From Brucellaceae bacterium (GTDB lineage Bacteria; Pseudomonadota; Alphaproteobacteria; Rhizobiales; Rhizobiaceae): DNA of 64,000 bases. Below the pieces are notes generated by a model. It saw only the letters and a list, made by a program, of their open reading frames with translations, did no database searches and was not told where the DNA came from. Shown piece after piece: positions 13,305-22,662 of this stretch. The position numbers and the translations under genes are program-made. The stretch is taken from assembly GCA_020637775.1 (NCBI GenBank), contig JACKJV010000004.1, positions 233,200 to 297,199 of the forward strand, given 5' to 3'. Each line of letters opens with the position of its first letter. Within the stretch, counting starts at the first letter, position 1.

Positions 13305-14180
13305 TCAACGCTGCATGTGGATTGTCACCCAGCCTTCGCGCCAGATCGTTCGGACATGTCGGAAGCCTTGATTGCGATAGGCCGCAATGACGCTCTCGCG
13401 CTGACGGGAAAGAATGCCCGACAGGATCACCGAGCCGCCAGGTGAGAGATGGCGGGCCATTTCCGGTGCAAGGCTCATCAGTGGCCGTGCCAGGATATTG
13501 GCGATGATCAGATCGAACGGCTTCGATTCGATCAGCGCGCGATTTCGGAAACCGACCGCCGTTTCGCACGTCACTAGCCGTTCGACTTCATTCAGCCGCA
13601 CGTTTTCGCGTGCAACCTTTGTAGCGACCGGATCAATATCGGTGGCAAGAACCGGAATGCGCGCCCGCTTTGCCAAGGCGATCGCAAGAACGGCGGATCC
13701 GGTGCCAAGATCGAGCGCCTTCCTGGGCCGTTCGCGTTGAACGATCCTGTCAAGCATGATCAGGCAGCCTGACGTGGTGCCGTGATGGCCTGTACCGAAA
13801 GCCTGACCTGCCTCGATCTCGATGGCGATATTGCCGGGCTTTATCTTGTCCCTGTCATGGCTGCCATGGACGATGAAACGCCCGGCGTGGACAGGCGCAA
13901 GATCCTCCAGCGATTTGCTGACCCAATCGATGTCAGGCAGTTCTTCCGTACGGGCTTGTGTATCGATACCGAGTTCCAGAAGAACATCGCGAATCATCGC
14001 CTGAATGTCATGCCGCGTCTCGTTGCCGGCATAGACCGAGACTTCATGAATGTCGGCGGCTTCGTCCACTTCAAGAACGGCGATCGGGACGCCCTCATCC
14101 TCAAACACCAGTTCCAGGCGATCACTTGCGGCATAGGCCTTGTCTCGCGTAGCGGTGAAAAAATAGCGAATCTGGCTCAC
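13305..14180 (-). CDS. prmA: Ribosomal protein L11 methyltransferase PrmA
   Basis: SAM-dependent enzyme that methylates ribosomal protein L11. The 291 residues match family length. The C-terminal Rossmann methyltransferase carries LDLGTGSAVLAIALAK (SAM motif I), ATDIDPVATKVARENV (motif II) and DLIIANILARPL (the NxL(A) catalytic region); AFGTGHHGTTSGCL is the PrmA-specific motif preceding it. Its start overlaps the antiporter stop by four bases, so it is translated as the second gene of a minus-strand pair. Confidence 0.93.
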   Translation of the reverse strand: MSQIRYFFTATRDKAYAASDRLELVFEDEGVPIAVLEVDEAADIHEVSVYAGNETRHDIQAMIRDVLLELGIDTQARTEELPDIDWVSKSLEDLAPVHAGRFIVHGSHDRDKIKPGNIAIEIEAGQAFGTGHHGTTSGCLIMLDRIVQRERPRKALDLGTGSAVLAIALAKRARIPVLATDIDPVATKVARENVRLNEVERLVTCETAVGFRNRALIESKPFDLIIANILARPLMSLAPEMARHLSPGGSVILSGILSRQRESVIAAYRNQGFRHVRTIWREGWVTIHMQR

Positions 14181-16030
14181 GGCTGGTCGTCCGGTTTTTC
14201 GGCTCCAGCCGTTCCCTTCCTCGGATCACCCGCGCGGCCTTCCGGCTTTGGCGGGGCGAAGGACAGGATCGTGTCGCCAGGCTGCGGTTTTCCCTCCGGC
14301 GCTGTGGAGGCAAAGACCAGTTGCCCGGATGCCTTGCGCCAGAGGATCATGCGAGCGCCTTCTGCCCGGGTTTCCAGATATTTGTCAAAGGGAAACTCAT
14401 CTGAAATCCTGGTCGCCTGCACGCCCCAGCCGCGGGTCATGTTGATCTGGAAATCGAACCAGCCAAGGGCCGGTTCGCGCGTCAGGGGACGGCCGCCGAG
14501 TGTGAAATTGAGCGCCAACCGTTCGGAACGTTCCTTCGCACTGCCGATCTGGAAGACGTGGCTGCGGCCGACTTCCGGCCCGAGATCGGTGCAGACGAGC
14601 GTATTGTAAGCGTCGTTCGGTGTGGCGGCAATGACGTTCTGGTATCGGTTCAGGGCCAGCGAGTGATGGGCGTCCTCCGACAGGACTTCACCGAAATAGA
14701 CGGGAATATCGGCCAGACGCGCCTCGCGAATACGGTCCCACTCCGTGTCGGCGACGAGCACAGGAATCTTCAATTCCTTCATTTTGCGCGCAAGGCTGGT
14801 CGCAAATCGCGAGCCCCCGACGATCAGGACACCGGGGCTTTCGGATGACTTGAGACCAAGAAGTCCGGCGAGTGGCGACAGGGTGAAGCCGTGGGCAATG
14901 ATGGTGGTCACCACAACCGCGAAGGCGAAGGCAACCATGAGAGGCGCGTCCTCAACCCCGTTGTCGGCCAAGGCGGCGCCGAAAAGGCCGGAGACGGCGA
15001 CCGCGACAATGCCGCGGGGGGCGATCCAGCCGACAAAGATGCGTTCCTTGAGGGACAAGCCGGTGCCCAGGGTCGCGACAAGGACCGCCGCCGGCCGGAT
15101 CACGAACATGACGAGGACCACAAAGGCGGCCGCCTTCCAGTCCAGGGCCAGAACCGCATCGACATCAAGGGCTGCTGTCAGCAGAACAAAAAGCCCCGAT
15201 ACAAGCAAGATTGTCACGGTTTCCTTGAACCGGCGCATTTCCGCCAGGCTGGCGATGCGCGTATTCGCCAGAGTGATGCCCATGACCGTCACGGTGAGCA
15301 AGCCGGCTTCCTCAAGAATGAGATTGGTTGAGACGAATGCGGAAAGGACGGCGGCAAAGATTACCGGGGCCTTGAGATATTCGGGTACGTGGCCGCGAAT
15401 GAACAACCAGGCAATGAAGCGGCCAAAAAGAATGCCACCGGCGGTGGCTGTGACGAAGGCCACGATCACGGAAATGACCAGCCGGTCGGCGTGATGCGTG
15501 CCATGCGACACGAGGAAAACCTCGAATGCAAGAACTGCAAACAGCGCCCCGATCGCGTCATTGACGATCGCTTCCCAGCGCAAGAGAGAAGCCGGCCGTT
15601 GGGTCAGCTTGGCCTGCCGCAGAAGCGGCATGATGACCGTAGGACCGGTGACGACAAGGATTGCGCCCAGAACGGCTGAAGTGGGCCAGGACAAGCCTCC
15701 CACGAAGTGGGCTGCAAGCGTTGTCATGCCCCAGACCAGGGGACCGCCCAGAATGATCATCCGGCGCACGGCTGTCGAAGTTTCCGCGATCTCCCTGAAA
15801 TTGAGGGTCAGCCCGCCCTCGAACAGAATGATGGCAACGGCAAGGGAAACCGCTGGACGATAGACATCGCCAAAGTCGCGGACAGGATCGATGAAACCGG
15901 TGACCGGGCCGATCAATGCGCCAGCGACAAGAAGCAGCACGATGCCGGGTATGCGAAGACGCCATGCCAGCCATTGGGCGAAAACGCCTGCAGCAGCAAT
16001 GCTGGCGAGTTTGAAGCCTACCATGTCCAT
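14177..16030 (-). CDS. CPA1-type cation:proton antiporter with C-terminal TrkA-like domain
   Basis: Inner-membrane antiporter of 617 residues. The first about 390 residues are hydrophobic with roughly twelve segments and the family motif LFEGGLTLNFREI followed later by WEAIVNDAIGALFAV, where the ND pair is the ion-binding signature of the Na+/H+ exchanger fold. After residue 390 comes a cytosolic Rossmann-like nucleotide-binding section (GVLIVGGSRFATSLARKMKELKIPVLVADTE written in parts: GVLIVGG then LVADTEWDR) resembling TrkA-N regulatory domains. The ion (Na+ or K+) cannot be told from sequence. First gene of a pair with prmA. Confidence 0.88.
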   Translation of the reverse strand: MDMVGFKLASIAAAGVFAQWLAWRLRIPGIVLLLVAGALIGPVTGFIDPVRDFGDVYRPAVSLAVAIILFEGGLTLNFREIAETSTAVRRMIILGGPLVWGMTTLAAHFVGGLSWPTSAVLGAILVVTGPTVIMPLLRQAKLTQRPASLLRWEAIVNDAIGALFAVLAFEVFLVSHGTHHADRLVISVIVAFVTATAGGILFGRFIAWLFIRGHVPEYLKAPVIFAAVLSAFVSTNLILEEAGLLTVTVMGITLANTRIASLAEMRRFKETVTILLVSGLFVLLTAALDVDAVLALDWKAAAFVVLVMFVIRPAAVLVATLGTGLSLKERIFVGWIAPRGIVAVAVSGLFGAALADNGVEDAPLMVAFAFAVVVTTIIAHGFTLSPLAGLLGLKSSESPGVLIVGGSRFATSLARKMKELKIPVLVADTEWDRIREARLADIPVYFGEVLSEDAHHSLALNRYQNVIAATPNDAYNTLVCTDLGPEVGRSHVFQIGSAKERSERLALNFTLGGRPLTREPALGWFDFQINMTRGWGVQATRISDEFPFDKYLETRAEGARMILWRKASGQLVFASTAPEGKPQPGDTILSFAPPKPEGRAGDPRKGTAGAEKPDDQP

Positions 16031-16128
16031 TCTTCAAACTCCTGCAGGAAGCCATTGCCGCACATGGGCGTAACCTGGCTGGCTTCCGGTTGGGATCAAC
16101 CGGAAGTGGATCCACCTCCCGGATTCGC

Positions 16129-16710
16129 CTAGCCTTCGGCGAGCCGCTTCAATTTCGCCATCGCGGCCTGCGCATCTTCGCCATAGGCGATGGTGCCTTC
16201 AAAGCCGCCCTTCGCGTTCAGCAGCAGGATCGATGCCGTATGGTCCATCGTATAGTCGTTCCCGTCATTGGTGGGAATCTTCTTTGCGTAGATCTTGTAG
16301 TCGCGAATGACCTTGGCAACCTCGTCAGGATCGCCGGAGACGCCGACAACGCGATCGGTGACGTTGGAAATGTAGTCCTTGAGGATTTCCGGCGTATCCC
16401 TTTCGGGATCGACCGAGAAGAAGAACGCCTTGACGTTACCGGCCTCCGGACCCAGCTGCGTCAGCCATCCATTGAGCTCGTAAAGGGTTGTCGGACACAC
16501 TTCGGGGCAGTGGGTGAAGCCGAAGAAAAGGGCAACGGGCTGACCGCGCAACGCCTGTTCCGTGATCTCGTTTCCATACATGTCGGTCAAGGTGAAAGGG
16601 CCGCCGAACGCGCCATCGCCCTGGTTCATTGCATTGTAGGCGGTATAACCGAGGATGCCGGTTGCGAGCGCCACTGCGGCAAGCACAGCATAGAGTATTC
16701 CACGCATCAT
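16129..16710 (-). CDS. SCO1/SenC copper chaperone
   Basis: Membrane-anchored thioredoxin-fold protein of 193 residues that helps deliver copper to the CuA site of cytochrome oxidase. An N-terminal hydrophobic anchor (ILYAVLAAVALATGILGY) precedes FGFTHCPEVCPTTLYEL, containing the CxxxC copper-binding pair; the third ligand histidine lies in YTMDHTAS. The protein acts on the periplasmic side. A short putative membrane ORF lies 27 bases upstream in the same orientation. Confidence 0.92.
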   Translation of the reverse strand: MMRGILYAVLAAVALATGILGYTAYNAMNQGDGAFGGPFTLTDMYGNEITEQALRGQPVALFFGFTHCPEVCPTTLYELNGWLTQLGPEAGNVKAFFFSVDPERDTPEILKDYISNVTDRVVGVSGDPDEVAKVIRDYKIYAKKIPTNDGNDYTMDHTASILLLNAKGGFEGTIAYGEDAQAAMAKLKRLAEG

Positions 16711-16737
16711 TTTGAATTTCTTTCCAGAATCCTGATC

Positions 16738-16899
16738 TCAGAGGCACCATGACAGGCCGGTCTCGGCCAGCGAGAGGAAGAGCGAGGCGCCGTGATCGAT
16801 CCAGCCTGCAAGCGCGAGTCCCAAAATCCCGGCCAAGGCCATCAGGACGGCGGCTCCCCACACATGCATTCCCTGTGTCTTGTGCCAAGTCTGTTTCAT
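16738..16899 (-). CDS. Putative 53-residue membrane protein upstream of Sco1
   Basis: Open frame MKQTWHKTQGMHVWGAAVLM... with a single hydrophobic segment (AAVLMALAGILGLALAGWI) and a second weakly hydrophobic region. I do not recognise a family. It is 27 bases upstream of the Sco1 gene on the same strand and so could be cotranscribed. No clear ribosome-binding site is seen before the ATG at 16899; a second ATG lies ten codons in. It could instead be chance sequence in a high-GC region. Confidence 0.4.
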   Translation of the reverse strand: MKQTWHKTQGMHVWGAAVLMALAGILGLALAGWIDHGASLFLSLAETGLSWCL

Positions 16900-17041
16900 G
16901 GCAAATCTATATCGCGCATTGCCGGCAACCGCAAAGGACCAAGCGTCGCGGGTGGCGCCCGGCCTCTTCTGTTCCCATATCAAGGGAGGACGGCCCTCGG
17001 CCAGTTCGGACGTGCCAGGCTTCAGTGAGAGGACAGAAACG

Positions 17042-17536
17042 ATGCACAAGACCTTGAAAATGCTTGTGGTGGCTGCATTGGCAGCGACCGGGGCAGCCAG
17101 TTACGCGAAGGCGGAGCAGGTTGGCGAGGTGGGAGTCGACTGGCTTGGCAACGATATCCTGATCGAGGCCATAAGCGATCCGGAGGTTTCCGGGGTGACC
17201 TGCCATGTCGCCTATTTCGATCGCGGCCTGATTGACCGCCTTCAGAAGGGAAACTGGTTCGAGGATCCATCGAACTCCTCCATCGCCTGCCGGCAGACAG
17301 GGCCGATCTCGGTCGGAGCAATCGATCTCGACGAGGATGGTGAAGAGGTTTTCAAGCAGCGCCAATCGCTGATCTGGAAGCAACTGGTCGTCAAGCGCAT
17401 CTACGACAAGGCAAATGATACCCTGATCTATCTTGCACATTCCAGGCAGGTTCAGGATGGATCGGCCAAGATGTCGATCTCGACCGTTCCGCTTTACGGT
17501 CAAACCGTGGAATGGCGTGACGGCAAGCCGGAATAG
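17042..17536 (+). CDS. creA: CreA family periplasmic protein
   Basis: A 164-residue secreted protein. The first 24 residues form a signal peptide (MHKTLKMLVVAALAATGAAS...AKA). The mature part begins EQVGEVGVDWLGNDILIEAISDPEV and includes GVTCHVAYFDRGLIDRLQKG, which are CreA family signatures. The family is widespread in proteobacteria but its role is unclear. It is divergent from the Sco1 group; the about 140 bases between carry both promoters. Family call is confident, function is not known. Confidence 0.88.
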   Translation: MHKTLKMLVVAALAATGAASYAKAEQVGEVGVDWLGNDILIEAISDPEVSGVTCHVAYFDRGLIDRLQKGNWFEDPSNSSIACRQTGPISVGAIDLDEDGEEVFKQRQSLIWKQLVVKRIYDKANDTLIYLAHSRQVQDGSAKMSISTVPLYGQTVEWRDGKPE

Positions 17537-17585
17537 GGGGGCAGGGCGCCTTGCGGGCAGATGCAAGGCAGCTTATGGCTGGGCG

Positions 17586-18221
17586 ATGACGCAAGACGAT
17601 GCCGGCCCTCTGCGATTTCGCGACAGCGAACCCAAGATCCACCCAACGGCCAGCATGAAGGGGTGCCGGCTGGCACGCCATTGCGTGATCGGTGAAAGAG
17701 TGATCCTGCGTGATGTGATCCTCGGTCCCTATTCCTATTTCGAGCGCCATGCGGAAGCAGCCCATGCAGACATAGGGGCCTTCTGTTCCATTGCAGCCAA
17801 TACCCGCATCAACGCACTGGAGCATCCGGTCGAACGGGTCAGCAGCCACAAGCTCACCTACCGGCCCAACGAGTATTTTCGTTTCCTGCCTGTGGACCAG
17901 GAGTTCCGGCAGCGGCGGAAGGACAGACCCGTAACCATCGGGCATGATGTCTGGATCGGTCACGGAGCGGTTGTCATGCCCGGCGTCGTCATCGGTACTG
18001 GCGCGGTGGTCGGTGCGAACAGCGTCGTCACGCGCGATGTGAACCCTTACGAGATTGTAGCCGGCGCTCCCGCCCGGATCATCCGCCAGCGTTTCGACCC
18101 TGCTGTGGCACAGGCGCTTCTAGAGCTTGCATGGTGGGATTGGCCAGTCGAAAAACTCTTCGAGGCCATCCCGGACATGCAGGCTCTGCAACCAATGGAT
18201 TTCGTGAAAAAGTGGTCCTAA
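17586..18221 (+). CDS. Left-handed beta-helix (hexapeptide) acyltransferase, phosphonate-type family
   Basis: A 211-residue protein with imperfect hexapeptide repeats (IHPTASMKGCRLARHCVIGERVILRDVI, read as isoleucine/valine-led turns) and the C-terminal signature GHDVWIGHGAVVMPGVVIGTGAVVGA...VAGAPARIIRQRF. It is close to the family annotated with phosphonate metabolism (TIGR03308-like) and to chloramphenicol/xenobiotic acetyltransferases. No phn gene cluster is nearby, so the acyl acceptor is unknown. The ATG at 17586 gives a start typical for the family. Confidence 0.78.
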   Translation: MTQDDAGPLRFRDSEPKIHPTASMKGCRLARHCVIGERVILRDVILGPYSYFERHAEAAHADIGAFCSIAANTRINALEHPVERVSSHKLTYRPNEYFRFLPVDQEFRQRRKDRPVTIGHDVWIGHGAVVMPGVVIGTGAVVGANSVVTRDVNPYEIVAGAPARIIRQRFDPAVAQALLELAWWDWPVEKLFEAIPDMQALQPMDFVKKWS

Positions 18222-18395
18222 TCGACTGAAAATATTTGCTGCGTTGACGTTGGTGAGCCTTCGGGATGCTGCAATGCGGAAATGATTCTTGCAGATACAA
18301 CTTGCAACCCGTGCCGCGAATCCGTTCAATTCCGCAGCAATATGGACGCGGAGGGACCCTTTTACCGAAGGGATGCGTCCAATGGGAGGCTCGAA

Positions 18396-19223
18396 ATGTC
18401 GATGGCTGATTCCGATCACCAGCAAGAACAACCTGCGGCGTCGTCGCCGTCCATGCCGGAAGTCAACGCAATCAGCGTCGCCGATCTGAAGTCGGCGTTG
18501 AAGCAGGGACTTGCCGATTTTGGCCGGGCCCCCCTGTATGGCCTGTTCTTTGGCGGTGTGTTCGCTTTGGCCGGCCTGCTCATTATCCTGGCGGTGACCC
18601 GGTGGGATATGCCCTGGCTCATTTATCCGTTCGCGATCGGGTTTCCGTTGGTCGGTCCCTTTGCCGCAGTCGGCCTCTATGAAGTCAGCCGCCGGTTGCA
18701 AAGCGGGGAGCCCTTGAGCTGGGGTGCGGTCCTGGGCTTCGTCTGGCAACAGAGGTTTCGCGAACTCTCATGGATGGCATTTGTCATGCTCTTCATCTTC
18801 TGGATCTGGATGTATCAGATCCGGCTGTTGATCGCGATTGTGCTCGGGCGCATGTCCTTTTCGACGCTGGACCGGTTCCTCGAGATCGTTTTCACGACGC
18901 CCACCGGATGGCTGTTCCTTGCCATCGGCCATGTCGTTGGCGCGGTCCTTGCGATGATCCTCTTCAGCGTGACCGTGATATCGATTCCCCTCCTGATGGA
19001 GCGGGAACTGGATATCGTGACTGCGATGATCACCTCATTCAAGGCCGTGCTTGCAAATCCGCCTGTCATGCTTGGCTGGGGCATCATTGTCACGCTCGCC
19101 GTCCTGCTGGCATCCGTGCCGCTGTTCCTCGGGCATCTTGTCGTGCTTCCTGTTCTCGGCCATGCGACCTGGCATCTGTACAAGAAGACCGTGAAGCCGG
19201 CTTCAGGCGAGGCGCTGGCATAG
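18396..19223 (+). CDS. DUF2189 integral membrane protein
   Basis: A 275-residue membrane protein with about six hydrophobic helices and the DUF2189 pattern ALKQGLADFGRAPLYGLFFGG, then GFPLVGPFAAVGLYEVSRRL near the middle. The ATG at 18396 is preceded by GGGAGG with six-base spacing, which fixes the start better than the upstream ATG at 18282. The family has been loosely associated with cytochrome oxidase clusters, and a Sco1 gene lies 1.7 kb away, but the function is unknown. Confidence 0.85.
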   Translation: MSMADSDHQQEQPAASSPSMPEVNAISVADLKSALKQGLADFGRAPLYGLFFGGVFALAGLLIILAVTRWDMPWLIYPFAIGFPLVGPFAAVGLYEVSRRLQSGEPLSWGAVLGFVWQQRFRELSWMAFVMLFIFWIWMYQIRLLIAIVLGRMSFSTLDRFLEIVFTTPTGWLFLAIGHVVGAVLAMILFSVTVISIPLLMERELDIVTAMITSFKAVLANPPVMLGWGIIVTLAVLLASVPLFLGHLVVLPVLGHATWHLYKKTVKPASGEALA

Positions 19224-19261
19224 CAGGCGTGATGGGGGTGCTGTCAGCCAGCACCGGCCCG

Positions 19262-19972
19262 TCAAGTTGCCAGGCATCGGTCGATCCAGCCTTCCATTTC
19301 GGAGGCAACGCTGTCGGGCTGTTCGGTGATGGTGAAATGCCCTGCTTCCTCGAAGGTGACAAGGCGCGCGTCCGCCATCGAAGCGGCCATGGCTTCGTGG
19401 TCGGCTGGCGGGCTCCACTTGTCATGGCTTCCTGTCGCAACGAGGGCAGGGCATGTGATGGTCGGCAGGACCGGACCTGCGTCGGGCCGCGAAAGGAGGG
19501 CCTTGATCTGGCGTTCGTGGATTTCGGGCGTCATCCGCTCCACCATTGCAGCCAGTGAGCCCATCAGGGCGAGGTCGACGTGCCGGGCGGGATGGACGAA
19601 AGGCGGCAGCCAGTCATCGGCCAATGCACGCATGCCCTTTTCATGGGCCAAGGCAACACGGCGGGCACGGATTTTCTCCTCACCCTGCTTGTAGGTTGTT
19701 ATGCCGGTGTCCAGAACGGCAAGGCCGCCGATGCGTTCCGGCGCTAATCGCCACATCTCGAATGCCACCCGGCCGCCGAGCGAATGCCCGGCCACGAGCA
19801 AATCGCCGGAGAGCCGGTCCAGGATGTCTTGTGCCATCGCAGGAATGCTGTCCTGCCTCGTGATGTCAGCCATGGAGACCGGCAGGCGGGCGGCCAGCCG
19901 TCCGGGTATCGTCGACCAGCTCGCGTAGTCGCATAGCAGCCCCGGAATGAGCACGAGGGTCGGCTGTGTCAT
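19262..19972 (-). CDS. Alpha/beta hydrolase
   Basis: A 236-residue cytosolic hydrolase. LVLIPGLLCDYASW is the first strand with oxyanion-hole region, AGHSLGGRVAFEMW holds the nucleophile Ser, and the catalytic His is in EEAGHFTITEQP with an Asp in TGSHDKWSP. The substrate cannot be inferred. Its start overlaps the stop of the upstream flavoprotein gene by four bases, so the two are translationally coupled. Confidence 0.85.
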   Translation of the reverse strand: MTQPTLVLIPGLLCDYASWSTIPGRLAARLPVSMADITRQDSIPAMAQDILDRLSGDLLVAGHSLGGRVAFEMWRLAPERIGGLAVLDTGITTYKQGEEKIRARRVALAHEKGMRALADDWLPPFVHPARHVDLALMGSLAAMVERMTPEIHERQIKALLSRPDAGPVLPTITCPALVATGSHDKWSPPADHEAMAASMADARLVTFEEAGHFTITEQPDSVASEMEGWIDRCLAT

Positions 19973-21174
19973 TGCGCGGAAACTCCCTTTGCAAGCGCCG
20001 TGGCCGCGGCAACGGCCGAGGCCCAGGCCCATTGAAAATTGTATCCTCCGAGCCAACCGGTCACGTCCACCGCCTCGCCGATGAAAAACAGGCCGGGACA
20101 GCGTTTCGCTTCCATGGTTTTTGACGAAAGGCAAACGGTGGAGACGCCGCCGGAGGTCACTTCCGCCTTGCCGAAACCTTCCGTGCCACTCGGCAGGAAC
20201 CGCCAGGCTGCAATCGAGTTCTCGATTTCCGCAAGTCTCCTGTCCGGCATGTCGGCCAGGTTCCCGGAACAGTTGATCCGTTCGCCGAGCGCTATGCCCA
20301 GCCGCTCGGGAAGGTGGGTCGTCAGGATGCTCTTGAGTTGGGCTTTGGGCCGGTCTCGCTTTGCCTGGCGAAGCCAGCCGTGCTGCAGGCCGGGCAGGAA
20401 ATCGACCTCTATGGCCCCGCCAGGCTTCCAATAGGATGACGCCTGAAGGATCGCCGGTCCTGACAGTCCCTTGTGGGTGAAAAGAGCCGCTTCTGCAAAA
20501 CTGGCCGTTCCGGCACGGGCAATGACGGGCGCCGCGACGCCCGAAAGCTCGCGAAAAAGGGCGTCGCTCGTTGAAAGTGTCAGGGGCACAAGTGCAGGAC
20601 GCGGTTCCACCACCTTGCAGCGGAACTGGCGCGCGATGTCGTAGGCCAAACCCGTTGCGCCAAGTTTCGGTATCGAAAGACCGCCGGTGGCCACCACCAG
20701 GGCCGGCGCGGCCACTTCGGTCGCGTTGCAGGTCAGCTTGAAGCGGCTGCCATCGTGGCTGATAACCGAGACCGGATGGCCCAGCAGGATATCCACCCTG
20801 TCCTTCGGGCATTCAGCGAGCAGCATGTCGACGACCTGGCGTGCCGAACCGTCGCAGAAAAGCTGGCCCAGTGTCTTTTCGTGCCAGGCGATGCCATGGC
20901 GTTCGATGAGCGCGACAAAGTCGGCCGGACGATAGCGGCCCAGGGCAGACTTGGCGAAATGGGGATTTCCCGAGATGAAGTTTGCCGCGGTGACGTCGCG
21001 ATTGGTGAAGTTGCAGCGGCCGCCGCCAGAGATGAGAATCTTCTTTCCGGGCGCATCCATGTGGTCGACGAGAGCGACCTTGCGCCCTGCCTGTCCGGCC
21101 CTAGCGGCGCACATGAGCCCTGCTGCCCCGGCACCAAGTACGATGACATCATGCATGCTGGAACGGGATGGCAT
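19969..21174 (-). CDS. BaiN/HI0933-family FAD-dependent oxidoreductase
   Basis: Flavoprotein of 401 residues with the dinucleotide-binding start VIVLGAGAAGLMCAARAGQAG and the family signature GKKILISGGGRCNFTN; the C-terminus carries GLFFIGEAVDVTGWLGGYNFQWAWASA, the second FAD contact. These are hallmarks of the HI0933-like (YhiN, BaiN) family, annotated as NAD(P)/FAD-dependent oxidoreductases with no agreed substrate in proteobacteria. Translation may start at M1 or M7. First gene of a pair with the alpha/beta hydrolase. Confidence 0.9.
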   Translation of the reverse strand: MPSRSSMHDVIVLGAGAAGLMCAARAGQAGRKVALVDHMDAPGKKILISGGGRCNFTNRDVTAANFISGNPHFAKSALGRYRPADFVALIERHGIAWHEKTLGQLFCDGSARQVVDMLLAECPKDRVDILLGHPVSVISHDGSRFKLTCNATEVAAPALVVATGGLSIPKLGATGLAYDIARQFRCKVVEPRPALVPLTLSTSDALFRELSGVAAPVIARAGTASFAEAALFTHKGLSGPAILQASSYWKPGGAIEVDFLPGLQHGWLRQAKRDRPKAQLKSILTTHLPERLGIALGERINCSGNLADMPDRRLAEIENSIAAWRFLPSGTEGFGKAEVTSGGVSTVCLSSKTMEAKRCPGLFFIGEAVDVTGWLGGYNFQWAWASAVAAATALAKGVSAQ

Positions 21175-21183
21175 TCGCGTTGA

Positions 21184-21396
21184 TCAGGCCTTTTTCACGA
21201 ATTCCGTGCGCAGCATCAGGCCCTTGATCTGCTTGGACCGGACTTCGATCAGTTCCGGATCATCGGAGAGATGAATGTCCTTGAATGTCGTGCCCCGCTT
21301 GACCACGGAAGACGATCCCTTGACTTTGAGATCCTTGATGACTGACACGCTGTCGCCTTCCGCCAGCAGCGTACCGTTGCAATCCTTCACGTCCAT
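21184..21396 (-). CDS. PhnA/YjdM-like small protein
   Basis: A 70-residue protein, MDVKDCNGTLLAEGDSVSVIKDLKVKGSS..., matching the C-terminal PhnA domain (VKDxNGxxLxxGDxVxVIKDLKVKGSS). It lacks the N-terminal zinc-ribbon part of full-length YjdM. The ATG at 21396 has GGAG eight bases upstream. Despite the historical name, a role in alkylphosphonate use is not established for this family. It ends 9 bases before the flavoprotein start on the same strand, suggesting a three-gene minus-strand operon. Confidence 0.85.
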   Translation of the reverse strand: MDVKDCNGTLLAEGDSVSVIKDLKVKGSSSVVKRGTTFKDIHLSDDPELIEVRSKQIKGLMLRTEFVKKA

Positions 21397-21541
21397 TTTG
21401 CTTTCTCCGTCGATCCTGCGCCTTCGGTCTAACGCCATTCAACCGGGAAGGCGAGGGCATTTCGGGAACAATGCAAGAGGCCAGGCTTGCAAGACCATGC
21501 CATTTGTGTTGCGCTGCAGCATGGTCTGGCAGGAGGTTGTC

Positions 21542-22543
21542 ATGCGTGTCACGGTCTATTCAGCCAAGTCCTATGACTTGCGCTTCCTGGAAGCAGCAAA
21601 TGGCCGTGCGCATGCCCTCGCTTTTGTCGAACCTGCCCTGACGGAGGTTACCGCGCCATTGGCACGGGGCAGCGACGCCGTTTGCGTGTTCGTCAATGAC
21701 GAATTGGGTGCAGAAACGCTCGGGCTGCTCAGACAAGCCGGTGTCCGGCTGGTGGCGTTGCGATGCGCCGGCTTCAACCGTGTGGATGTGCATGCCGCGG
21801 ATCGGCTTGGCATAACGGTGGCGCGGGTGCCTGCCTATTCGCCGCATGCCATCGCCGAACACACCCTGGCCCTTGTGCTGACGCTGAACCGTCGTATTCA
21901 CCGCGCCTACAACCGTGTGCGCGAGGGGAATTTCGAACTTGACGGATTGCTGGGCTTCGACCTGAACGGCAAGACGGTGGGCATTGTCGGTACGGGAAAG
22001 ATCGGCGTCTGTGTCGCCGCGATCTTCAAGGGGTTCAATTGCAACATTCTCGCGCTTGATCCAGTGCGGGATGCTGCGGTGGAAGCGCTCGGCGCGCGCT
22101 ATGTCGACAAGGACCGGCTTCTGGCCGAAAGCGATATCGTCACGCTGCATTGCCCGCTGACGCCGGCCACCCATCATTTTATCGATGCAGACGCGCTTGC
22201 GGCCATGAAGCCGGGCGCAATGCTGGTGAATACGTCGCGTGGCGCCGTCCTGGATGCACTTGCAGCAAAGGAAGCGCTCAAGTCGGGACATCTGGGTGCT
22301 CTGGCGCTCGATGTCTACGAGGAAGAAGGCGACCTGTTCTTCCGCGATCTCTCCTCAACCGTGATCCGCGATGATCTGTTTGCGCGACTCGTCAATTTTC
22401 CGAACGTACTCATCACGGGCCACCAGGCCTTCTTCACGCGAGAGGCCATGGAAGCAATTGCTTCCACGACGATTGCCAATCTCACCGCCTTCGAGCGCGA
22501 CGGTGTACCGCTTCATGCCGTCACCCGCGCCATGGTGGCCTGA
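21542..22543 (+). CDS. ldhA: 2-hydroxyacid dehydrogenase, D-lactate dehydrogenase type
   Basis: NAD-dependent D-2-hydroxyacid dehydrogenase of 333 residues. Rossmann motif VGIVGTGKIG, substrate region LRCAGFNRVDVHAADRLGI, and the catalytic Arg (NTSRGAVLD), Glu (DVYEEEGDLFF) and His (ITGHQAFFTREA) are visible. The GHQAFFTxEA ending is specific to the D-lactate dehydrogenase/FldH subgroup that reduces pyruvate. The gene is divergent from the PhnA-like gene; about 145 bases lie between them. Confidence 0.9.
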   Translation: MRVTVYSAKSYDLRFLEAANGRAHALAFVEPALTEVTAPLARGSDAVCVFVNDELGAETLGLLRQAGVRLVALRCAGFNRVDVHAADRLGITVARVPAYSPHAIAEHTLALVLTLNRRIHRAYNRVREGNFELDGLLGFDLNGKTVGIVGTGKIGVCVAAIFKGFNCNILALDPVRDAAVEALGARYVDKDRLLAESDIVTLHCPLTPATHHFIDADALAAMKPGAMLVNTSRGAVLDALAAKEALKSGHLGALALDVYEEEGDLFFRDLSSTVIRDDLFARLVNFPNVLITGHQAFFTREAMEAIASTTIANLTAFERDGVPLHAVTRAMVA

Positions 22544-22580
22544 GCAAGGGGCGCGCGAGGCGCAAGGCCTTGACGGGAAA

Positions 22581-22604
22581 GGGCGGATTCTTGCGAATCC
22601 GCCC
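22581..22604. terminator. Bidirectional stem-loop between ldhA and aceA
   Basis: A perfect 10-bp inverted repeat (22581-22590 with 22595-22604) around a TTGC loop lies between two convergent genes. On the minus strand it is followed by TTT, on the plus strand by a C/T-rich stretch, so it most likely ends aceA transcription and perhaps also ldhA. Confidence 0.6.
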
Positions 22605-22662
22605 ATCCTCCTCCTCCCGGAACCGGCAATGCCATGGTGGCTGCCGGTTCCTGTTCGCGCCA